Shown here: piece by piece, positions 42,901 to 54,900 of the stretch
Numbering within the stretch: the stretch's first letter is position 1
How the letters are laid out: the number at the start of each line of letters is the position of its first letter
Source of the DNA: Helicoverpa zea
Lineage: Eukaryota > Arthropoda > Insecta > Lepidoptera > Noctuidae
Direction: 5' to 3'
Assembly: GCF_022581195.2 (NCBI RefSeq)
Contig: NC_061480.1
Coordinates: 4,736,892-4,800,891, forward strand
DNA length: 64,000 nucleotides
Translations under genes and position numbers: made by a program
Notes under the pieces: model-generated
What the model was told of the DNA's origin: nothing
The model's database searches: none
What the model saw: the letters and a program-made list of their open reading frames with translations, nothing else

Positions 42901-45900
42901 ACAGTGTTTCGGAGGGCACGTTTTACTGTAGGTCCCGGCTGTCATTGAACATCTTTGGCAGTCGTTACGAGTAGTCAGAAGCCTGTAAGTCTGACACCCA
43001 GTCTAACCAAGGGGTATTGGGTTGCCCGGGTAACTGGGTTGAGGAGGTCAGACAGGCAGTCGCCACATGTGGCACGCTGGTATTCAACTGCATCCGGTTA
43101 TGGGAAAAGGCTCGGGACATGGTGATGATGATAGAACTAAAGTGTAGGTTACTAGACTGATTTGTTTTTTTTTTCAGTCTTAGATAGACCGTATAACGAG
43201 GAAGGCTTATCATCACCATCAGTCTTTTTATGGTCATGCACACTGTAGACGATCTCTTTCCGGTCGTGTCGGATTGCCGTCCCATCGCGCTATGAGAGTG
43301 AAGGAATAGGGAGTGCACCTGTGTCCAAGCAAATGCTCGTGCACCATAATATGTCCTGCGCAGCTGGCTGATCTCCTTATATGAGAACAGCCACCGTGGT
43401 CGAAATCGGCCGTGGACGCCATTAGACTAAACGGTCGGCCAACAGTTGGCCCGGTGGTTGGCAAAAACCTTGATTCCAATCAAAGTTTTCAGTTGGCTAA
43501 ATATCTCTTTCTAAATATATCTTTGTAATGTGCCTACTACCATTCATCTTCATACTGATTTATGAGCCCAAACAAACTATCGGCTGACTAAAAGTTTTAA
43601 GTGTTCAAAAAAATAATTCGGACATTTAGTTTGATGAAAAAAAGCGTTGAGCGTTTATGTAATCTATAGGTACTCGTTTTGGACAAACCACTCCACGCTT
43701 TCTTTCACCAAAATAAATGTCCAAATTATTTTGTAATCTTTTAAAAGCGTGTTTTTTAAACTATTATATTAATTTTATACTTTTTTTCGTAGCAGACCCT
43801 GTCATTTGATACCCATATCATGGGGGGTGGATTTCAAAAAGCCATTCCGCCATTTTGGGGAGGCCGCCATATTGAATTTGTAATGAAGTTATTTAGCTAT
43901 TCATAATATATTGTCATGAGAACTCCGCGCGTCTGTAAAATTTTACCCTAATCGGAGATCGGGAAGTGGGTCAAATTAAGATTTCAAGATTTTTACATAG
44001 TTACAAGTGAAGCTAAGATAAGCGTGTTAATAAAAAAAGGATCTTACCATATGCGTATACTGGTATCTTTCAGCCTCTTTACCGAGGATGGCGGGTCTTT
44101 GCACGAAGACATCTAAAACCACATTCCAACATGCACTGCGTTTTCGATAGTATCTATTAAGCTGATTATACCACCACTCTCCTTTTTTGTGTTTGCAGTC
44201 ATAATCCACTTCGTTTTTAAACTTTGTGCAAGCTGGAAGGTAAGAAAAATCATCTTCATCTATACCAATATTATAAAGCTGAAGAGTTTGTTTGTTTGAA
44301 CGCGCTAATCTCAGGAACTACTGGTCCGATTTGAAAAAATCTTTCAGTGTTAGATAGCCCATTTGTCGAGGAAGGCTATAGGCTACTTTTTATACAGGTT
44401 CGTGCGGAGGTTCCCCCTGGATGCGGGTAAAACCGCTGGCAGAAGCTAGTATATAAACACTTTTATGCTCCCGAAAAAACTTATTTTATCCAGTTAATGG
44501 AAAAAGTTGTGTCCTAGTGGGTAAAGAGCCAACCTCCCAAGTATGAGGGCGTGGGTTCGATTCCAGGTCAGGCAAGTAGCAATGCAACTTTTCTAAGTTT
44601 GTACGTACTTTCTAAGTATATCTTGGACACCAATGACTGTGTTTCGGATGGCATACGTTAAACTGTAGGTCCCGGCTGTCATTGAACAATCTTGACAGTC
44701 GTTACGGGTAGTCAGAAGCCAGTAAGTCTGACGTAATTCTAACCAAGGGGTATCGGGTTGCCCTGGTAACTGGGTAGCTTTGACTTTCAATATTAAAGTG
44801 TTTCATAAAATGACTTACCGTCTTCAGCTTTATTTCCAGTGATGTAGAGAAAACCCAATTGCTCATTTATTATCATTTTCCTGGGAAAATATGACATTAA
44901 TGATTTTCGTATCGCAGATAACAAGTGTTGCACTTTCGCGGACCTTTTAGAAATGTTCGCACTAATAGGCATGCCGACAGGGTTAAAAAATAATGATTCG
45001 AATTAGTCCAGATTTTAGATTAGCGCAAAATATTGGACTCTAGCCGTTTTCCTGCGGTTTCACTCGCGTCACGTTAGAGCTACTGCCCGCACCGGGATAA
45101 AATATAGCCTATGTTACTCGCAGATAATATAGCTTTCTAATGGTGAAAGAATATTTAAAATCGGTCCAGTAGTTTTTGAGTTTATCCATTACAACCAACC
45201 AAACAAACAAACAAACAAAGTTTTCCTCTTTATAGTATTAGTATAGATGTATTTTCTAATTTAACAAAAATTCAATGTTTAGGTACCAAGGCATATAACG
45301 CAACAAAGATTGAGAGTGGGGGTTCGTGACGTCACGTCTATGTAAAATTTGTACTTAAAAGTGACAGAATAATGGCGTCCACGGCCGATTTCATATAGCT
45401 CGAGGTCTCGGGTTCGATTCCCGGGTCGGCCCGAAATCGCTTTGTGGGTTTTCTTAAACTTTCACAAAGCAGCCCGTAGTCTGGAAGTTGGTGGTTGATT
45501 CACCCGTGCATCGGAGAGCACGTAAATGTCGGTCCTGCGCCTGATCTCTTTCCGGTCGTGTCGGATTGCAGTCCCATCGCGCTATGAGAGTGAAGTGAAG
45601 TTTATAGGTTTACCTCATGTCCTCAACCAGGTTGCAATCGGTACAGCATATTATCGGCGTCTCGCCTTGATACGAACATATCTGTAAGCAGAACCAAATT
45701 TATCAATTATATGTACACCCTATACTACCCATTTTCAAGGTATTCTCCAGATAAACTCCATCCAAAGGTTGTCTGGAAGAAATCGCTGATTATATTAGCG
45801 ATAAGACCGCCATTTGTACTCTTCTTTGTGTATTGTGATGTCATGTGTTGTTAATTTTCTTGGTGTGCAATAAAGCATAATCTAAACTAATCTAACCCTC

Positions 45901-48900
45901 TTTTTCGCAGTTGGGTAAAGCATCTAAAGATACAAGTACACGCCAGATCGTGGGTGGCTGTTTCTGCCTATCTGACTTACACTACCCAGCTACCCGGGCA
46001 ACTCAATACTCCTAGGTAAGACTGGTTGTCAGACTTTCTGGCTTCTGACTACCCGTTACGACTGCCAAAGATGTTCAAATGATGTTCTTATTAGTTCATG
46101 ACTTAAGAATGTTTTTTTTTCTTCTTACAATTGACTTTTGATCCCAGTTTGGATACTATTCTAAGATAATGCTGTCTTATCTAGTGGTTCTCTGAATGAA
46201 AACGTATCATCATCATCTTCCGAGCCTTTTCCCAACTGTTGGGGTCGGCTTCCAGTCTAACCGGATGCAGCTGAGTACCAGTGTTTTAAGAGGAAGAATT
46301 GGAATTTTTGGCGCCAAGGATCACAATTTTTCTCAGTAAATACAAAACGGATCAAAATACAACTCGGTTACCTGAAAGTTCATGATATAAACCTTATTTT
46401 GTTAGACGTAGAAACATGATTAGGTAATTTTTATAACAGAGAAAAATATATCAAACATACCTCTTTTTAAAAAGAGATTCACATATTATGGGCAAACGGG
46501 CCCGATTTAAGCCTCTTAACTTTTTTAGTAGTTGAGTATATACATACTCTTTAAAATTATAGAAGGAATTTTTATCAAATTATCATTTCTAAATAATAAA
46601 ATTACAAAACCATTTTGTCGCTTACGACTTTTAGTTATAAGCTAGCGCGCGTATTGTTATCCTCGCCCCGCTCAGACGCTCCGACCCCTTTTGGCGCCTT
46701 AGATGCGCGTGCCGGTTATGGAATTATTGTTGACCAATTCGTCGCCTTAACTACGACAAGGAGCGATTATCTGACTGAGCTAATTAGTAACAGGCTAGGT
46801 GCGCATAGATTTAGATAATTGGATAGGCTGGTGATTATTATTACTTCCTGTCTTTGCACAAAGTCCGAATCTAACGCGAACGAAGTCGCTGGCAGAAGCT
46901 AGTATAAGAATAAAATACTATATTTTATTTTCGTTTTCCCAAAAGGAATGTGTTTCGGATGGCACATTATACTGTAGGTCCTTGGCTGTCATTGAACATC
47001 CTTGACAGTCGTTACGGGTAGTCAGAAGCCAGTAAGTCTGACACCAGTCTAACCAACGGAGTATTGGGTTGCCCGGGTAACTGGGTTGAGGAGGTCAGAT
47101 AGGCAGTCGCTCCTTGTAAAGCACTGGTACTCAGCTACATCCGGTTAGATTGGAAATCGACCAAAAAATAGTTGGGAAAAAGGCTCAGAGAATGTTATAT
47201 TAGTATATAATTAGGTATAAAAGAACAGTATAAAACTTACCGGTGATTGTTTATTTTGCCTTTTGTCTATGAGATAGCCCAGACATCTATGTACATTAAC
47301 ACATCGACCGTTTTGTCCCTTCCTGGTTGTATTCGATATGCATTCAGAACCTGAAACATAAAAATATTAAGGGTAGGTTCATATTCAAAGTGTTTATGAA
47401 CTGTGTGTGCGAAATACGCAAAAATAAAAAATGAATTTTTCAAACAAAGTAAATAGAATAACAATGGGCGAGAATTAGAACACTATATAATGTAAAGGAA
47501 TAAATAAGATAAAATATAAGAGTCAGTCATTTCTGCTGCTGTTCAGAGCTGCTTATAGTATGCGAGGACTATGCAAAAATGCATGGACTATCTTACAATG
47601 TAAGAAAAAGTGAGCTCCTGGTCTTTAAGGCTGACGGAGGTAAGTGTCCTGAATCTGTACCAGTAGTGAAATTGAGCGGTCATGAATTAAAACGGGTCTA
47701 TCAGTTCAAGTACCTGGGGCACTATGTAACCGACGACCTTAATGACCAGGTAGACATAGAAAGGGAACGTAGGGCGCTGGCGGCGGTTCGATGTAACATG
47801 TTGGTACGTAGGTTCGCGCGCTGTAGTGAAGAAGTCAAAATAACGCTTTTTAAAGCTTATTGTCAAGTCTTTTACACGTGCAGCCTGTGGACCAAATGGG
47901 TCAAACACAAAAGGAGAAAAAAAAATGTTCATACAACTTAAAAACCGTTTTTTAAATATCATATCAACATTAAATCTCTTTAATAATTATTTCGCCTGGA
48001 AAACTTTTTCTGGATCATAAAAAAATCAGCTTAACCGGAATTTATTTAATTTTTCTCGCTTTTGAATCTGAAAAGATCTCCTTCTGTAGACTGTTCGGAT
48101 GGCAAGTAGTTGAGTTCAAGAGATAATTAAAAATATATACAGATACTTTTGATACTTTTAACTCATTTAATAACATCAGTCATATTATCAAATATTCATA
48201 ACATAACGAATAAAAAAATATATAAAACTTAATTTTGAATTAAACGTTATAAAAATGTTGTTCACAAATTTTGGGTCTACTTCTGTAGACAAATAAAATA
48301 AGCCTAAATTTTCTAAAGATGAACGCATCGTTATTATTTTGTCTCTTGTGTTGGTAGCATTGCATTCTCTATCATTTGCTCGGTTGTAATTTTACGTAAA
48401 GTGCGTGTGATAAGAGAAACTCTTTATATTATTCAACTACACAAGTTTTCAGTCGAGATCAGTGTGTCTTTCCTGTGACTAGGATACCTGAGTAAGTAAC
48501 CTTTGCAAATATGTAAACACACAGATAGTAAGTGCATATGTGGGCGTGGTTTGCAAATATTATATTGCTTAAATTCTAACCTCTAATTGAAGGCTACCAT
48601 CTTTGATTTATAAAAAATTGTCTCTCCTGTAGACATCTTTACTGTAGACGTAGTGTCTACAGAAGGGAGGTATGTCAACAGAAGTGAATAATAAAGAACT
48701 TTGACTACCGACATTCGAAAAAAAACAATTGTGTTAATCACTTTTAGCTGATTTATAGATAAGAGAGGTTCATCTTAATTCAAACAAGATCTGATGATGA
48801 TTTTTTTAAGATAATTTAAATAAGGTTTTGAAAATATATATTTTTTGTGTTTGATATTATTTAAGATTTTAACACCGTTAAATAATTTATTATATAGATG

Positions 48901-51900
48901 CTAATGTATTTGTGAGCAAAATAAATGATGGTTTTGCACTTTTGTCTTCCACTTAAATTTGTGTTTTGCTCTGCATTGTGGTGCTTGCTTGCTCTTAGCG
49001 CATGATGGTCCTTGTTTTTTGCTCCAGTTACTATGCCACGAACAAGTCAATCAGGGAGCTTTTTGAAGAAGAATAAAAGAAACGCAGACGCGAGCAGAAA
49101 AAACTTAGTATACGCCGTGCGCGGGCCAAAATGGATGACGCAGCTCTCGAAGAAAGAAGAAGGAAGGGATATTAGGGATTCAATAATGCCTGGCACATCT
49201 AGAACGATAGGCACTCCTGACTCATCCTCGTACAATTTGTCACCTGATTGCCTCGAAAGATCGGGATCATCAGGCTCCTTATCTGAGCGTGATTTTGAAA
49301 TGGCTCCAGCCACACCTGATGCTTTAACTGAGCCAAATTCACCAGGACTTTCAGATAGACTGACACCAGATCTTTCTATCGAAATATTTAACCAGATGCA
49401 TAAACCCCAGAAGAAAAGAATCAATTCAGATGACTCTGAAGCTTCTGAAGATTCACCACAGAGAAAACGGCCGATGAATTTCATGTGGGACGATTCTGAT
49501 GAGGAAAACATTTTTTAATATTCTGTATACTAAATTATGTTTTCCTATTATTGAAACATATTTTACTACACATAAGGATACGTCCACATCTGGCGAATGC
49601 GCAGTTCGCGAAAGGATCGCGATGAGATGTTAAATATGTTTTCATTCTAGTAAGTACGTCTACAGAAGCCGATTGTCTGTTCTGTGGACAAATGTCAAAT
49701 ATTTTTTGTACTGAATTGGTATACGTTTTTATTATGTTTTGTTTAGGGATCGAAGAGAACTCCATTTTAAGTTTTTTTTTCTATTTTTTCTATTCTTGAC
49801 CTTATTAATATGATTATAATAAAGTCACATTTTGTTCCCTTCTGCAGACAACACAATCTCTTCTGTGGACATGAAAAAACAAAAAACGTGTTTTTTTCCT
49901 AAAATATCCAAGACTGATCTCTACTGATATTATTGTAAGAATATTAATATGGAACTTTAAATAAATACAACATTTTATAAAAAATAGTGAAGTTTTATTA
50001 TAAATATTTTGTAATGTTCACTTTTTGTGTATGACCCAAATATACGCAGCGGACCATCAGCGCCCTGCGGGTTCAGTACAATAATGGCTTCAGGATGTTG
50101 ATGGGGCTGCCCCGCTTCTGCAGTGCTTCAGGTATGTTCGCGCAGGCACATGTCGATGACTTTTATGCAATCATACGCAAGAAATCCGCGTCGTTGCTCT
50201 GCAGAGTGCGGGGCAGCCCCAACTCCATCATGAGGACCATAGCGGAGAGGTACGACTCCCCAATAATAGGAGGTTATTGTTCGCAATTGTATAACGCGCA
50301 ACAACCTCGTGGCCAAAATGTAAGTAAGTCTTTTGTTTTGTTTTATATTTAATTTTTACTAACATAGTTTTTTCATAAGTTTATTTTTTACTAACATACT
50401 ATGGATGCCACTTGTCTGAAATAAAAACTATTTTATTTTATTTATTTTATTTTATTTCAAACAACGGAAATTCTCCCTTGTAAGCCGACAGCTGTCAACT
50501 GATCAAAACATTCGATACTCCTAACTTTATCTCTGCTTTACACATGATGTTGTAAATTATGAAAACGAAAAATGACTCCTGCATGTCGATTCTATAAAAT
50601 ATCACAACTCACTTCGACATCACTCTCACTTCGACTTCGATCTAAAGGTAGAATTCCGTGGACGCGACAATAGTCAACCTTTGAAAATGTATGGCACCGT
50701 TGTCGAGGCCCGTGACAGTCGCGCGCGGCCGACGAATTTCGTAAGCTGCTCGCGGCATTGTCAAAAATTTAATTCTGGTTTTACTAAAATTCTATAGATG
50801 TTATTAAGCGCTAGACCATGTTGAGAAGCGTACGGCCGCGAGCGGCTCACGAAATTCGTCGTCCGCGCGCGACTGTCGCAGCCCTCGGCAGCGGTGCCAT
50901 ACATTTTCATAGGTTGACTTTTGTCGCGCGCGGCTGCGACAATCGCGACCCACGGAATTCTACCTTAAAGTTTCGTGATTGACATTGTCAAACTACACTA
51001 GCGCTTCACTATCGAGCGTGTTGACAAGTTGAACTAAATCAAAGTCGAGATTTTGACAGATTTGTCAAAATCTGTCTATCTATAGGGGAGGTAGGGGAGA
51101 GATGGGCAGTTGGGAGACATGATCAAATCAGAATAAAAGGGGGGTCCTTTTATTCTGATTTCTGATCATAGTTTTGTTTTTTTTTAATTGGGTAGTTTAC
51201 GTTACCAACTGGTAACGGTGTTCATCCATAGACTATCTGTCATTTCTGTGAGTTGTCAAGAACAAACACTCGTAAAAGTACTTAAATATTTTGTTGCGGT
51301 TTCGGATCGTTCGATCGATCAACAATCTGCTAGAATTCGTAGTTTACCTTTATTAACTCGCGATGATGACTATGTGAGCATATATAGATTGTCAAAGGAG
51401 CTAATTGACCAACTGGAGTCTGATTTACTGCCCCTGATAAAGCCCACAAAACGTCGAGGCAAAGGACTTACAACTCGTGTAAAAGTAAGTATTGACACAG
51501 TTTATAGTTGAAAAATTGTAATCAAGCACACAATAATAAGAAAAACACTTAGTTCTTAATAAGGAGTATTCCCTTTATGTGGTTTCCCCGCCAGCTGATA
51601 TGTTTTCAAAAGCCTCTGTACTTCAGTTATAATATTGGTATTCTCTTAAGCATGAAAATAACCAAATTGGTCTCAATTTTGTTTTCACTAAATCCAGATA
51701 AAGTAGGTATTACATTTTTTTTGCGTTCTCACGAAACCCTTCGCCAGGCCAGGGTTTTGCTCCATAAACTCAACCAGAGTTTCAACCTGAGCCGACGAAG
51801 GGTGAGACGACCTGTCATTTGGACTGAAATTATTGTTGGATTAATAAAATAAACACTTCTTTAATTAATATTATTTTTAACTTTATAACAAGAAATATAA

Positions 51901-54900
51901 AATTACTTCATGATTTTATCACAATTACGGCGAAAACCGGCGAAAACAAACAAGCTTAAACACAATATGAAGACAGAAGATACCCGATATATTACTTTCC
52001 TCTATGACAGAAGAGAAGAATTTATTGTCCACAGATTAATAATGGTATTGGCGCTGTCTGTATTTTTTTTCGTAGGGTAAGCATAGATTATATTCACAGC
52101 ACGAATTTAGAGATTTCCGTTTATTTTATACTTAAAAGCTGCCTCAAATTCCTTACAATAACAAATTATAACTAAAACATCATATTTAGCTAAAATTCTG
52201 TGTCAAAACTGATAAAATTAAAAACTGATTAATCTCGGTTGACATTTTGTCGAGTGGGGAAGTCACTAGCACAGCATTGGTCGATGTCGAGCTCACTTCA
52301 CTTCGCAAGTGATTAGGTGATGTTTACAGAATGCAAAATCAAGGTCGTTCTGAATCGAATGCGAAGTGAGAGTGAATAGCGAAGTGAAATGCGAGTTGTT
52401 GTTCGAATTTTATAGAATCGACGTGCAGGCAGGCCTTGGCCCTGTTGCGCCCCGCTGGGGTTGCTGACAGTATTCTACTTGTGTAGCCCTTTCATTTGAT
52501 ACCCATATTGAGGGGGCTGTGCCATTTTGTGCCGGCGGCCATATTGGATTTAATTAAAGGTGTATACAAAATTTCAGACCAATCGGTTGACAGGAAGAGG
52601 GTGAAATTTGAATTACTAAATTTGATCCAAGAATAAATAAAAAAACAAACGGGGTGAGCTAAATAAAACCGTTTAAATATCTCGTAATGTTGAAACTGAT
52701 TGTAATTTTTAGGAAAGCTCTTTCATTATATCTAGCCGAATATAAGAAATGGCAATAAAAGTTGATAATGATCTGTAAAATCAGATTTTTTATGCAATAA
52801 ATTGTGAAAAAGTGCCCATCCCTCCCCTACCTCCCCTAAAGTATGAAATGACATTACGAATCGAAGTGAAATGCGAGTTGTTGATCGAGTTTTATAGAAT
52901 CCCAGTACTGTGTCTAATAAACCACAGAAAGGATTACGTTTTTTTTTTTATAATTCGACATAAAATATCATACAGTAGGTATTGTGATAGGATTTAATGT
53001 GATAAGGTAGGTACGACACACCCGATATGTATACAATTCCTATTTCTTTGATCTGATTATAATTTAATATATTTTAAATTATGAAGTGATCGGTCTTTAC
53101 TCAACATCTCTTGAGGTCGTATCTTGCAGCAAATACATATTACATATATCACTTTAAGATATCATCAACATCATCTCCCGAGCCTTTTCTCAACTATGTT
53201 GGGGTCGGCTTTCAGTCTAACCGGATTGAGCTGCGTACCAGTGTTTTACAAGGAGCGACTGTCTATCTGACCTTCTCAACCCAAATACCCGGGTGACCCG
53301 ATACCCTTGGTTAGCCTGGCGTCAGACTTACTGGCTTCTGACTACCCGTAACGACTGCCAAGGATGTTCAATGACAGCCGGGACCTACAGTTTAACGTGC
53401 CATCCGGAAAGTACATACAAACTTAGAATGGTTGCATTGGTACTTGCCTGACCTGGAATCGAATCCACGCCCTCACACTTGAGAGGTTGGCTCTTAATAC
53501 ACTACCACTGTAAAATCCACCCTAATTAAAAGAAGCTTATTATAAAATTCAAGACTTTGTTGACGATAAAGATATATGGCGATAACTCATCCCTCCATGT
53601 GCGTCTTCCCTAGCAATTAAACGACTTTTTCTTCTCCCTTTGCATTGTATAGATTTACAGTTTAACTTTCTTGAATAGTATAATTTTGTCAGCTTACTAC
53701 TGTTATGTAATAGACTGTTTGTGAAAATATTACTTTTTAAAAAGAGTGTCTATGGAGTTTCTTGCCGGCTCTTCTCCATGAGACCACCTTTTGGAACCGC
53801 GCAAATAGTGTGACTTTTAAATAAAAAGATTTTGATTTTTGATTTTACCCAATAGGCCACCATGAGTTACAGTCATTATCGTCATTTATTTATGCAATAA
53901 CAATTTTAATTGCGTAAAATTACATAATATGCACATAAAAATTACAATAAATTAAGATTACTTAACTATGAAATTAATGTCAAAACAAATGTGGTTTTAA
54001 AAAAGTACCAGCTTTTGTACCACCTTTAAACCACCGTCCCGAACAAAATCAGTGGACTAAAGCTATTACTAAAGCGGGTACTTCTTAATACCACGTTTTA
54101 TAATAAGGTGGATAGTGTCAAATAGGTATTATATAAAAAGTTTTCAGAGTTCATGTTAGTGTAGGATATAAGAGTATCTTTGTATATATCAGTCTGTCTA
54201 GATTTCCGCGCCGCGCATTCAAAATGGCGGCCGGCGCAGCTAGGGCTATGCAACCGCGATCGATTCAACCATCCTGGGGCCCGATTCTGCTAAGTTGATA
54301 AATTAATGTCGTAATTTTGAATAGACAATTAATAACATTAGCAGTTTTAACCTTATCTGGCATTCCGCTACCAATCTATACTAATATTCTAAAGCTGAAA
54401 AGTTTGTTTGTTTGAACGCGCTAATCTCAGGAACTACTGGTCCGATTTGAAAAAATGTTTCAGTGTTAGATAGTCCATTTATCGAGGAAGGCTATAGGCT
54501 ATATATTATCACGCTAAGGCAAAAAAACGGAGCACCAATGAAGAATGTTTCAAAATCGGGGGATATTTTCCTATTGAGAGAGCTTACACCGCGTGCGGTG
54601 CGTAAATGGTTAAAGTTTCGCAAAAATCATGTATGACAGAATTGTTCCCCTTTAAAAGTTCTTTAAACGTCCGCGACAGCATATGTCTATCTTTTAAGGT
54701 TAGCTCACTATAACATTTTTTATAGTTAAAGTCAGCGTTAGCCCAAAGTAACTATTCCACGCGGACGAAGTCGCGGGCGAAAGCTAGTTTTTTCTGAATA
54801 GACAGACGTGGTCACTGGACATATTATAAGAGAGAAGAGAAGAGAAGTTCCGTAGTAGAAAACGGCTAGTTATATGAAATAAACATATATTTAGTTATAT

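Larger units (their letters stand above)
47898..50037 (+). mobile_element. 2.14-kb DNA transposon with an orphan gene
   Basis: The terminal inverted repeats are GGGTCAAACACAAAA and TTTTGTGTATGACCC (one mismatch over 15-16 bp). AAAT is duplicated at both ends (47894-47897 and 50038-50041), and the LINE frame on either side confirms the ends. Inside is one intron-containing gene (about 48451-49820) encoding a 161-aa protein without a recognisable transposase domain. About ten copies of a TTCTGTAGAC-type motif lie in both flanks of the gene. A 4-bp duplication with GGG termini does not match a superfamily I can name with confidence. Confidence 0.8.
47526..50455 (+). pseudogene. LINE reverse transcriptase 3' half, split by a transposon
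   Basis: 47560-47893 encodes [19 protein letters not shown] and [10 protein letters not shown]; 50042-50280 continues with [17 protein letters not shown] and [17 protein letters not shown]. Removing 47898-50037 plus one AAAT rebuilds the frame across the join. The polymerase core lies upstream and is missing. It ends in an ATTTT-rich tail near 50455. The LINE clade is not settled. Confidence 0.8.
47400..50577 (+). mobile_element. Element E copy split by a LINE (gene B intron 1)
   Basis: 47400-47525 and 50456-50577 match consecutive parts of Element E in the right foldback arm (GAATTTTTCAAACAAAG; GAACATTCAATACTCCTAA type). The LINE lies between them. Confidence 0.7.
50581..52426. mobile_element. 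Harbinger-like DNA transposon, degraded
   Basis: GCATGTCGATTCTATAAAAT at the left pairs with ATTTTATAGAATCGACGTGC at the right, with partial similarity further in (ACTCTCACTTCG). It contains a MITE (50646-50965) and a transposase exon. A similar right end recurs at 52826-52902. No clean target duplication is visible and the right flank is not Element E, so the far side may be rearranged. Confidence 0.6.

Noticed and set aside
44505..44575. tRNA gene
   Set aside because: It is the tRNA-like head of SINE-2, repeated at several loci with the same body.
47579..47941. Independent host gene
   Set aside because: The frame is a reverse-transcriptase fragment that continues at 50042 once the inserted transposon is removed.
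51577..51852. Second exon of the Harbinger-like transposase
   Set aside because: The translation shows no DDE-domain motif and the frame has no matching splice acceptor that I could support.
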